Positions 5,332 through 10,128 of a stretch of 10,128 nucleotides of DNA are shown here, in pieces (the first letter of the stretch is position 1; each line of letters begins with the position of its first letter). Both the position numbers and the translations under genes were made by a program. The notes beneath the pieces were generated by a model that was not told the origin of the DNA, made no database searches, and saw only the letters and a program-made list of their open reading frames with translations. This DNA is from Candidatus Nanohalarchaeota archaeon. Its GTDB lineage: Archaea; EX4484-52; B79-G9. The DNA lies in contig JAFCBW010000028.1 in the NCBI GenBank assembly GCA_017610525.1, forward strand, positions 1-10,128, written 5' to 3'.

Positions 5332-6836
5332 TACCAAGCTTCCTCGCGATACCAGTACTGCTATGCGCAGCCTTCCTCATACCACTGGCAGGCATCCACA
5401 AAAAAAAGTGGGTCCCTATTCTCGCCATCACAGCCACACTGGTAAGCTTCATAGCAAGCCTCATGACAATCACCCCCCTCCTAAACAGCACAGACAAGAT
5501 ACTCACACACCAGATGGGCAGCTGGCAGGTCCCCTACGGCATCACAATAGCAATCGACCAATTCTCACTGATGATAATAACCCTCATAACCTTCACAGGC
5601 CTCCTGGCAGCCATACTCTCAAAAAAATACATAAAACACTCAAAACCGGAATACTATTCACTCCTATGCCTGCTGCTCGCAGGTCTCACAGGCATGGCCC
5701 ACACAGGCGATCTTTTCAACCTCTTCGTCTTCCTTGAGATAACATCAATATCATCCTATGCCCTGACAGCATTTTACACAGAAAAAAAATCATGCGAAGC
5801 ATCCATAAAATACCTCATAATGGGCGCATTCGCAACATCCCTGATACTATTAGGCATCGCCCTGACATACGGCCTCACAGGCACCCTCAACATGGCAGAC
5901 ATCGCAATCGCAGTAAACAACAACCCAAGCCCAACCATCCCCATCATCATCGGCCTTTTGCTGACCGGTCTCGCACTAAAATCCGCCATAGTCCCTCTCC
6001 ACGCATGGAAACCCGACGTACTGGAAGCAACCCCGATACCCATAGGCGCAATATTCGCATCCGCATCAACCGCAACCTGCCTGTACGCAATCATACGGAT
6101 ACTATACACAATCTTTGACATCCACCTCACAACCCTGATGCTCGCAGCAGGAACAATAACCATGCTCATAGGCGCAATACTCGCCATGCAGCAAGACAAC
6201 ATCCTGCGCCTCCTCGCATACTCTGCAATCTCGCAAGTCGGCTACATCATGATAGCATTTGCGACAGACACAACATCCGCCATATTCCACCTCTTCAACA
6301 TAACCATAATTGAGGCACTCCTCTTCCTCTCAGTCAGCGCCCTCCTCATAAACACAAAAGAGACCGGCATGACAAAACTAAGCACCATGAACCTCAACCC
6401 CGCAAAAATTATCCCCACCGCATTTCTGGTAGGCGCCCTCTCAAACGCCGGCATCCCCCTCCTGAACGGCTTCTCAAGCAAATGGCTGATATACATAACA
6501 ACCCTCGAAACCTACCCCCTCATCACAATCGCAGCAGTCCTCACATCAGCCTTAACACTCGCATACTCCCTAAAAGCATACCACATGCTATTCAGAAGCG
6601 CAGGACATGGGATGGGCAAAGGACCCGGGACAGCCACAACAAAACAGCAAGGGGATATAAATCACAACACAGCACAAAAAAACACAGGCCCCGCAATACT
6701 CATCCCCCTGATCACACTGATAATCATCTGCCTCTACTTCGGGATATTCGCAGAACAAGGCGAACTAATCTCACAACAGATTGCAGAATCCTTATCAAAC
6801 AACAACATATACATCCAGGCGGTGTTAAACAAATGA
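5328..6836 (+). CDS. mbhH: Mbh subunit H (MrpD/NuoL-M-N-like antiporter subunit)
   Basis: 502 residues, about 14 helices, the main ion-translocating subunit. Visible functional residues are Glu137 in NLFVFLEITS (TM5), Lys218 in LALKSAIVPLHAWKPD (TM7) and Lys385 in GFSSKWLIY (TM12). Two positions differ from the family pattern as I know it. The TM8 segment IFASASTATCLYAIIR lacks the lysine usually found there. In HLFNITIIEALLFL (321-334) Glu329 stands where NuoL-type subunits have Lys, with no second His. Residues 428-443 (GMGKGPGTATTKQQGD) are a diverged G-rich repeat element lying in the loop before the last helix; the frame is intact. Starts and ends in ATGA overlaps. Confidence 0.95.
   Translation: MIPSFLAIPVLLCAAFLIPLAGIHKKKWVPILAITATLVSFIASLMTITPLLNSTDKILTHQMGSWQVPYGITIAIDQFSLMIITLITFTGLLAAILSKKYIKHSKPEYYSLLCLLLAGLTGMAHTGDLFNLFVFLEITSISSYALTAFYTEKKSCEASIKYLIMGAFATSLILLGIALTYGLTGTLNMADIAIAVNNNPSPTIPIIIGLLLTGLALKSAIVPLHAWKPDVLEATPIPIGAIFASASTATCLYAIIRILYTIFDIHLTTLMLAAGTITMLIGAILAMQQDNILRLLAYSAISQVGYIMIAFATDTTSAIFHLFNITIIEALLFLSVSALLINTKETGMTKLSTMNLNPAKIIPTAFLVGALSNAGIPLLNGFSSKWLIYITTLETYPLITIAAVLTSALTLAYSLKAYHMLFRSAGHGMGKGPGTATTKQQGDINHNTAQKNTGPAILIPLITLIIICLYFGIFAEQGELISQQIAESLSNNNIYIQAVLNK
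6609..6654 (+). repeat. G-rich dispersed element inside mbhH (diverged)
   Basis: 46 nt from GGGATGGGCAAAGG to AAAACAGCAAGGGG. Its length is the same as the copy in mbhI and its right half is clearly similar (ACAAAACA-CAA-GGGG). It is read in the same frame as that copy: GTATTKQQGDI against GTDSTKHKGGI. It adds about 16 residues to the loop between the last two helices. Several G runs have decayed, suggesting an older insertion. Confidence 0.65.
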
Positions 6837-7219
6837 CAATACACAACCTCGACCTGATCCTTGCAGTATCAATACTACTCACAGCAATATTCATGATCGC
6901 AAAAAACAAGATGCAATACCGCACAAAAGATTGGGTGGGTGGGGGCTCGGGGACGGACTCCACAAAACACAAAGGGGGAATATATTATAACGCAAAAAAA
7001 GAAGAATTCCCATACGGCAAAACAAAAACATACACCTGCGGAGAAGACGTGAACCCACGTGAACTAAACACAGCCCAAGACACATTCTACAACACATTCA
7101 TAAAAACCTTCAAACTCAACAAACTAAAAAAACTCCACACAGGCCGGCTCACAGACTACCTCTACTGGATATTCGCAAGCCTCGTAATAATACTAACAAT
7201 ACTGGTGCTAATACTATGA
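6833..7219 (+). CDS. mbhI: Mbh subunit I (MrpA-like linking subunit)
   Basis: 128 residues: an N-terminal helix (about 6-23), a soluble stretch with FPYGKTKTYTCGEDVN, then HTGRLTDYLYWIF and a C-terminal helix (about 110-127). The order between mbhH and mbhJ and the PYG/CGE/DYLYW pattern fit the subunit that ties the antiporter arm to the catalytic arm in membrane-bound hydrogenases. Residues 34-49 (WVGGGSGTDSTKHKGG) are encoded by a G-rich repeat inserted between the first helix and the FPYG segment without breaking the frame. GGCGGTG lies about 8 nt before the ATG. ATGA overlaps on both sides. Confidence 0.82.
   Translation: MTIHNLDLILAVSILLTAIFMIAKNKMQYRTKDWVGGGSGTDSTKHKGGIYYNAKKEEFPYGKTKTYTCGEDVNPRELNTAQDTFYNTFIKTFKLNKLKKLHTGRLTDYLYWIFASLVIILTILVLIL
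6933..6978 (+). repeat. G-rich dispersed element inside mbhI
   Basis: 46 nt, best-preserved coding copy: GGGTGGGTGGGGGCTCGGGG, then ACGGACTCCACAAAACACAA and a closing run of five G. It matches the copy before mbhF along its whole length without gaps. The first 20 nt are a canonical four-tract G-quadruplex motif on the coding strand, in a region otherwise poor in G. Confidence 0.88.
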
Positions 7220-7752
7220 AAACAAAAATCAAAACATATCATCAAACAGGGAGGGCGGGGGCTCGGGAAGGAAAAGAACCAAACACAAAGGGGGGTATAC
7301 TTCACAGTACAATCAAAAAAATAATAAACCACTCAAGAATAAAATCCCCGCACATCCTGCACTACGACGCCTCAGGCTGCAACGGCTGCTCAATCGAGAC
7401 ACTTGCATGCCTCACCCCGCGCTACGACATCGAGCGCTTCGGCGCAGTAGAAAAAGGAAATCCCCGCCACGCAGACATCCTGATCGTCAGCGGCGCACTA
7501 TCCTACAAATCATCCCCGCGCCTGAAGCGCCTCTACGAACAGATGCCCGAACCAAAAGCAGTAATATCACTCGGCGCATGCGGCATCTCAAGCGGCGTCT
7601 TCAAAGACGCATACAACATCTGCGGCCCACTCGACAAGATAATCCCCGTAGACATCTACGTCGCCGGCTGTCCCCCGAAACCAGAAGCAATAATCAACGG
7701 CATGCTAAAAGCATTGGCTCTATGGAAAAAGAAACTCAACAGCCAAGACTAA
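7216..7752 (+). CDS. mbhJ: Mbh subunit J, [NiFe]-hydrogenase-like small subunit (NuoB family)
   Basis: 178 residues, cytoplasmic electron-transfer subunit with one 4Fe-4S cluster. Likely ligands are Cys55 and Cys58 in DASGCNGCSIE, Cys122 in SLGACGISSG and Cys152 in YVAGCPPKPE, all at family-typical positions; LTPRYDIERFG is also characteristic. It would pass electrons between MbhL, the catalytic large subunit, and the upstream Fe-S chain. Residues 12-27 come from a G-rich repeat inserted just after the start and read in a different frame from the copies in mbhH and mbhI. The core begins near residue 45. Starts in the ATGA overlap with mbhI. No MbhK, L, M or N gene follows in this window. Confidence 0.93.
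   Translation: MKTKIKTYHQTGRAGAREGKEPNTKGGILHSTIKKIINHSRIKSPHILHYDASGCNGCSIETLACLTPRYDIERFGAVEKGNPRHADILIVSGALSYKSSPRLKRLYEQMPEPKAVISLGACGISSGVFKDAYNICGPLDKIIPVDIYVAGCPPKPEAIINGMLKALALWKKKLNSQD
7249..7295 (+). repeat. G-rich dispersed element near the start of mbhJ
   Basis: 47-nt copy: GGGAGGGCGGGGGCTCGGG, then an A-rich middle and AAACACAAAGGGGGG. It aligns without gaps over 46 nt to the mbhI copy but is translated in another frame, as GRAGAREGKEPNTKGG. The first 19 nt form a canonical four-tract G-quadruplex motif, 33 nt downstream of the mbhJ ATG. Confidence 0.85.
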
Positions 7753-7818
7753 GACTCTAAAAACAACACACAGAAGTTCTGGAAAACCTCAAACACTTAA
7801 CCGGGCCCTCAACCAAAC

Positions 7819-7824
7819 AAAAAA
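7819..7824 (-). terminator. T-run after the small minus-strand unit
   Basis: On the minus strand a run of six T begins 1 nt after the stop codon of the 23-codon frame, enough for archaeal intrinsic termination. With the TATA box at 7927 it would bound a transcript of roughly 80 nt. Confidence 0.4.
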
Positions 7825-7825
7825 C

Positions 7826-7897
7826 TTACCCGATATAATTGCATATGTCTCTAAGCTTCTCAACAAACTCACTACTCTTCTCGTCAGTTTCGAACAT
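7826..7897 (-). CDS. Predicted 23-residue leaderless small protein or small RNA unit
   Basis: The ATG at 7897 lies exactly 30 nt after the first T of TTTATATA (7927), the same promoter geometry as pyrH. The frame encodes MFETDEKSSEFVEKLRDICN plus three residues, a charged and probably amphipathic helix with one Cys, followed at once by a T run. Codons end mostly in G, T or C, as in mgtC on the same strand. I do not know the peptide. It may be a genuine small protein, the severed N-terminus of a larger gene, or an incidental frame in a small RNA. Confidence 0.4.
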   Translation of the reverse strand: MFETDEKSSEFVEKLRDICNYIG

Positions 7898-7919
7898 ACT
7901 AAATCAATAAAAACTGAAC

Positions 7920-7927
7920 TATATAAA
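7920..7927 (-). promoter_or_regulatory. TATA box of the small minus-strand unit
   Basis: TTTATATA on the minus strand, preceded by CC, begins 30 nt before the ATG at 7897. It is among the closest matches to an archaeal TATA box in the window and lies in an otherwise gene-free stretch, so a real transcript is likely. Confidence 0.5.
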
Positions 7928-8084
7928 GGTTGCATATTCCACCCAATCACAAAAGTAGCTCACACCCAAAAAATCCAAGTACACGTGTAACATACAGCCC
8001 TCCATGACAAACTAATCCTAAAAAAACAGCGCACTAAAAACGACCCCTCCACCCAAAAGACCACCAAATACAAAAACCCACCTT

Positions 8085-8131
8085 GGAAAGTTAGAGGCCC
8101 AGAGGAGGATACCACCAAACACAAAGAGGAA
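8085..8131 (+). repeat. G-rich dispersed element, intergenic diverged copy
   Basis: GGCCCAGAGGAGGATACC and CAAACACAAAGAGGAATTCC parallel the right two thirds of the copy before mbhF (GAGGATGGACACC... AAGGGGGAATTC). The G-rich left end has been lost. It sits directly before the third composite repeat. The rest of 7905-8084 shows no gene or structure that I can support. Confidence 0.65.
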
Positions 8132-8150
8132 TTCCACAACAGATAGCTAA

Positions 8151-8287
8151 TTTGTGCGCTTGAGCAAAGCGAACCAGTGACCTAAACAAAAGCCAGCAAA
8201 ACAAAAAATTCAGTGCCAAAGCAAAGCGCCAGTGACCTAAACCGAAGGTTTACGGTCGCTCTGATCGCCAGCCTTTCTGAAGGCTGA
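8151..8287 (+). repeat. Composite double-hairpin repeat, copy 3
   Basis: It contains two GTGACCTAAAC motifs (8172 and 8232 regions) and ends in the hairpins TAAACC-GAA-GGTTTA (8238-8252) and CAGCCTT-TCTG-AAGGCTG (8269-8286). The last 50 nt differ from copy 1 at about one position. The pyrH TATA box begins 2 nt after the last stem, so the element ends where the promoter begins. Confidence 0.88.
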
Positions 8288-8296
8288 TATAAAAAG
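8288..8296 (+). promoter_or_regulatory. TATA box of pyrH
   Basis: TATAAAAAG begins 30 nt before the pyrH ATG, with no Shine-Dalgarno between. A leaderless mRNA is expected. The box follows directly on the double-hairpin repeat. Confidence 0.7.
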
Positions 8297-8317
8297 ATAA
8301 AAAACCAAGAACAGACC

Positions 8318-9004
8318 ATGAAACTCGTAATCTCCCTCGGCGGCTCATTGATAACCGAAAACTTCACAGCAGAAAAAATCAAAAGCTACGCAAAAGCCTT
8401 ACAGACAATAAGCACCACCACAGACAGACTGGTAGTAGTAACCGGCGGCGGAAAACTGGCGCGCGACTACATAAAAATAATCAAAGGCATCGGCATGGAC
8501 CAGCCATCCCAGGACAAGATAGCAATACAGGCAACACACCTGAACGCAAGACTGATTGCAATGGCACTAAGCCACACAGAACAAGGCATAGCAAACAACA
8601 CAATCCCGGAAACAGAAAAAGACATTGAAACCATGCTAGACAAACACAAAATCCTCGTATGCGGCGGCACAATACCCGGCCAGTCCACAGACAGCGTATC
8701 AGCAAAAATCGCAAAAAGCATAAAAGCAGACCTGTTGATCAACGCATCCAACATAGACGGCGTCTACGACTCAGACCCTAAAAAAAACAAAAACGCAAAA
8801 AAACACAAAACCCTCACCTACGATGAACTCACAGAAATCCTAAGCAAAAACGAGCAATCCCCCGGCAAATATGCGCTCTTCGACAAACAGGCAGCAAAAA
8901 TTATAAAAGAACAAAAAATAAAAACAATAATAATCAATGGAAACAACCCCGAAGAACTGATAAAAGCAACAAACGAAACCCATTCCGGCACAACAATCCA
9001 ATAG
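8318..9004 (+). CDS. pyrH: UMP kinase, archaeal type
   Basis: 228-residue amino-acid-kinase-fold enzyme making UDP from UMP and ATP in pyrimidine nucleotide synthesis. Visible motifs are LGGSLI (7-12), TGGGKLARDY (42-51), DKIAIQATHLNA (66-77), the UMP-binding loop GGTIPGQSTD (116-125), ASNIDGVYDSDP (143-154) and KYALFDKQAAKII near the C-terminus. Length and motifs match archaeal PyrH rather than bacterial PyrH, which is longer. It starts at the ATG 30 nt after a TATA box and is followed by a small membrane-protein gene after 11 nt, probably co-transcribed. Related isopentenyl phosphate kinase is excluded by the PGQSTD loop and the lack of its catalytic His. Confidence 0.93.
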   Translation: MKLVISLGGSLITENFTAEKIKSYAKALQTISTTTDRLVVVTGGGKLARDYIKIIKGIGMDQPSQDKIAIQATHLNARLIAMALSHTEQGIANNTIPETEKDIETMLDKHKILVCGGTIPGQSTDSVSAKIAKSIKADLLINASNIDGVYDSDPKKNKNAKKHKTLTYDELTEILSKNEQSPGKYALFDKQAAKIIKEQKIKTIIINGNNPEELIKATNETHSGTTIQ

Positions 9005-9015
9005 CAGGCGAACAG

Positions 9016-9276
9016 ATGATAACCTCATCAACTTACGAAACAATAACCATCTTCCTTTTGATATCCATACTGCTGCTCACCGCAATAGCAATCATCTACC
9101 TCACGCACCTTTCACAGGAACTGAAAAGACTAAAAAAAGAAACAAAAGAAACCCGTGAAATGAACCAGGGCATAACAGTAGAAAAACTCGAAACCAACCA
9201 CAACATACTCTCAGAAATCAGCATAAACACCCGCAGACTTCTCGAAAAAAAGCAGGCAAAAAAGCACGAAAAATAA
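9016..9276 (+). CDS. Small membrane-anchored coiled-coil protein, unknown
   Basis: 86 residues. One N-terminal transmembrane helix (about 10-30, IFLLISILLLTAIAIIYL) is followed by a charged helix, about 31-80, rich in Lys and Glu with heptad-like Leu/Ile spacing, ending in a basic tail. The layout suggests a membrane-anchored cytoplasmic coiled coil, but I do not recognise a family. It follows pyrH by 11 nt with no promoter between, so it is likely in the same transcript. It ends 14 nt before the mgtC stop on the other strand. Confidence 0.75.
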   Translation: MITSSTYETITIFLLISILLLTAIAIIYLTHLSQELKRLKKETKETREMNQGITVEKLETNHNILSEISINTRRLLEKKQAKKHEK

Positions 9277-9290
9277 CAACCAAGAACTAG

Positions 9291-9746
9291 TCACGCATCC
9301 CTATCATCCTTTCTAAGCCTAAACGTAAAAAACAGAAGCATCGTAGCAACAAAACCCACAACATAATACCCCACACCAATCACAGCGCCAATAAGCGCAT
9401 TAGTCCAGATACTCGCAGCAGTAGTGATACCCGAAACCTTCCCCTGCGACGTCATGATCTGCCCGGCCCCAAGAAACCCGATACCCGTAATAACCGCACC
9501 AACAACACGCGCACCAGACTCCTGCCCGGTAAATGCATACATCGACACAGAAACAACAGCCGCAGTCGACATGCACACAATGATATGAGTCCGTATCCCC
9601 GCTGACTTCCCCACCCTCTGCCTCTCACGGCCAATAATATAGCCCATACAGACCGCAAAAAGCATCCGAAAAAGAATCACAAAATCCTGGGCGCAGCACT
9701 CAAAAACATACACACACAGACTCTCAAACATAAAAACCACAATCAC
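9291..9746 (-). CDS. MgtC/SapB-family membrane protein
   Basis: Four- to five-helix membrane protein with the MgtC signature: MGYIIGRERQRVGKSAGIRT, then TGIGFLGAGQIM and GKVSGITTAASIWTNALIGA. It lacks the long C-terminal cytoplasmic domain of Salmonella MgtC, so it resembles the short SapB-type members. Those are linked to magnesium or envelope homeostasis; the exact role is unknown. I favour GTG 9746, which lies 30 nt from TATAAAG in the promoter; TTG 9752 and ATG 9731 are alternatives giving 153 or 146 residues. Its codons end mostly in G or T, the mirror image of the + strand genes. Confidence 0.88.
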   Translation of the reverse strand: MIVVFMFESLCVYVFECCAQDFVILFRMLFAVCMGYIIGRERQRVGKSAGIRTHIIVCMSTAAVVSVSMYAFTGQESGARVVGAVITGIGFLGAGQIMTSQGKVSGITTAASIWTNALIGAVIGVGYYVVGFVATMLLFFTFRLRKDDRDA

Positions 9747-9763
9747 AGGCAACTAACTTCAGT

Positions 9764-9817
9764 AAATATCTTTATATTACTTTGCTGCACAAATATCTTT
9801 ATATTACTTTGCTGCAC
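9764..9817 (-). repeat. Two perfect 27-nt tandem repeats carrying the mgtC TATA box
   Basis: Units 9764-9790 and 9791-9817 are identical. Each contains AAATATCTTTATATTAC followed by TTTGCTGCAC. On the minus strand each unit reads TAATATAAAGATATTT. The proximal TATAAAG begins at 9776, 30 nt before GTG 9746. The duplication therefore doubles the promoter of mgtC and whatever operator the GTGCAGCAAAG part may be. Confidence 0.85.
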
Positions 9818-9856
9818 AAAAAACAAGCGCATCCGCAACCACCAAAAGAACAAGCC

Positions 9857-9862
9857 AAAAAA
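9857..9862 (-). terminator. T-run terminator after the ATPase gene
   Basis: On the minus strand, TATATTTTTTGG lies about 10 nt after the ATPase stop codon; a run of six T fits archaeal intrinsic termination. Confidence 0.5.
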
Positions 9863-9871
9863 TATACTCAC

Positions 9872-10128
9872 TCATCTCTCTGCAAGCCACCTGCAAAAAG
9901 GAGGATCACAAATAACATAGCACGCTTTTTCCTGCCTTAAAACATATCCCTTTTCTTCCAGGTAACTAAGAAAAGCATTAATATTCGATATCTCGCCAGA
10001 CACAGCCTCTTTTATCTCTGACAGGCGGCTATTACCCTTTGCAATAGCAATAATAATTTGCTTCTCTTTGGAACTTAAATAATTAAACTCTTCCCTGAAC
10101 AACAAACCCCCCTCTTCTCTCAAAAAAT
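9872..10128 (-). CDS. Archaeal ATPase (P-loop, ATPase_2-like), C-terminal part only
   Basis: The frame is open to the window edge; TTG 10123 is probably an internal Leu, and the gene start lies to the right. About 85 residues are visible: GLLFREEFNYLSSKEKQIII, AIAKGNSRLSEIKEAVSGEI, a recognition-helix region, then YVLRQEKACYVICDPPFCRW. This is the winged-helix tail typical of archaeal AAA/STAND-like ATPases, where a leader like LLFREEF precedes an IA-G-SR-SEI helix-turn-helix and a D-P-F-W motif closes the domain. The ATP-binding domain is outside the window. A stand-alone transcriptional regulator is the alternative, but the open frame and the leader sequence argue against it. Confidence 0.6.
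   Translation of the reverse strand, partial: FLREEGGLLFREEFNYLSSKEKQIIIAIAKGNSRLSEIKEAVSGEISNINAFLSYLEEKGYVLRQEKACYVICDPPFCRWLAER

Noticed and set aside
7712..7989. A long stop-free + frame after mbhJ, at first sight a remnant of mbhK
   Set aside because: It has no start codon, its codons are unlike the neighbouring A/C-ending genes, the peptide lacks NuoC-like features, and it covers the minus-strand unit that has a good promoter.
7919..8005. 28-residue minus-strand frame upstream of the small unit
   Set aside because: No promoter or ribosome-binding site, and its end runs through the TATA box of the small unit; most likely chance.
1..10128. tRNA or rRNA genes
   Set aside because: I saw no cloverleaf with a GTTCRANNC-type T-loop and no rRNA-like conserved segments on either strand.

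Overview
The window looks archaeal. Most transcription units have an A/T-rich TATA-like box whose first T lies about 30 nt before the likely start codon, with no ribosome-binding site between, which is the layout of leaderless archaeal mRNAs. The gene content agrees: the front half of an Mbh-type membrane-bound hydrogenase operon, an archaeal-type UMP kinase, an AMMECR1 protein and the tail of an archaeal-type ATPase. I cannot name the lineage. The + strand is strongly enriched in A and C over T and G, so + genes end most codons in A or C while the opposing mgtC gene ends its codons in G or T.

Layout. 161-976 is an MscS-type channel with a strong Shine-Dalgarno, followed by a pyrimidine-rich terminator. 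1093-1939 is a TATA box, an orphan ATG, a composite repeat, then a complete AMMECR1 reading frame with no ATG, GTG or TTG anywhere in it. 1992-7752 is the hydrogenase/antiporter operon: mbhA, B and C (MrpE, F, G), an extra two-helix protein, mbhD and mbhE (MrpA C-terminal pieces), a 389-nt repeat-filled break, mbhF (MrpB), an extra protein with His and Cys clusters, mbhG (MrpC), mbhH (MrpD), mbhI, and mbhJ (the NuoB-like small subunit with four Fe-S cysteines). Nearly all junctions are 4-nt ATGA overlaps. The catalytic large subunit and MbhK, M and N do not follow. Instead 7753-8317 holds a tiny minus-strand transcription unit and repeats. 8318-9276 is pyrH plus a small membrane/coiled-coil gene. 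9291-9746 (minus) is mgtC, with a tandemly duplicated promoter. The right edge (minus) is the 3' end of an archaeal ATPase gene.

The operon genes would build the ion-translocating antiporter arm plus the connecting and electron-transfer subunits of a hydrogenase or related reductase. The electron-accepting catalytic half must be encoded elsewhere if the complex is functional.

The most unusual content is two families of dispersed repeats. One is a G-rich element with a 46-nt core, present in at least five copies, all on the + strand. Three copies lie inside mbhH, mbhI and mbhJ with the reading frame kept open, and one extends the frame upstream of mbhF, much as Rickettsia palindromic elements do. 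Two copies carry canonical G-quadruplex motifs. The second is a composite element ending in a pair of hairpins; it occurs three times just upstream of AMMECR1, mbhF and pyrH. Its first stem shows a C-G to G-C swap around a constant GAA loop, which suggests a selected RNA fold. Two gene starts (AMMECR1 and mbhF) look severed by these insertions.
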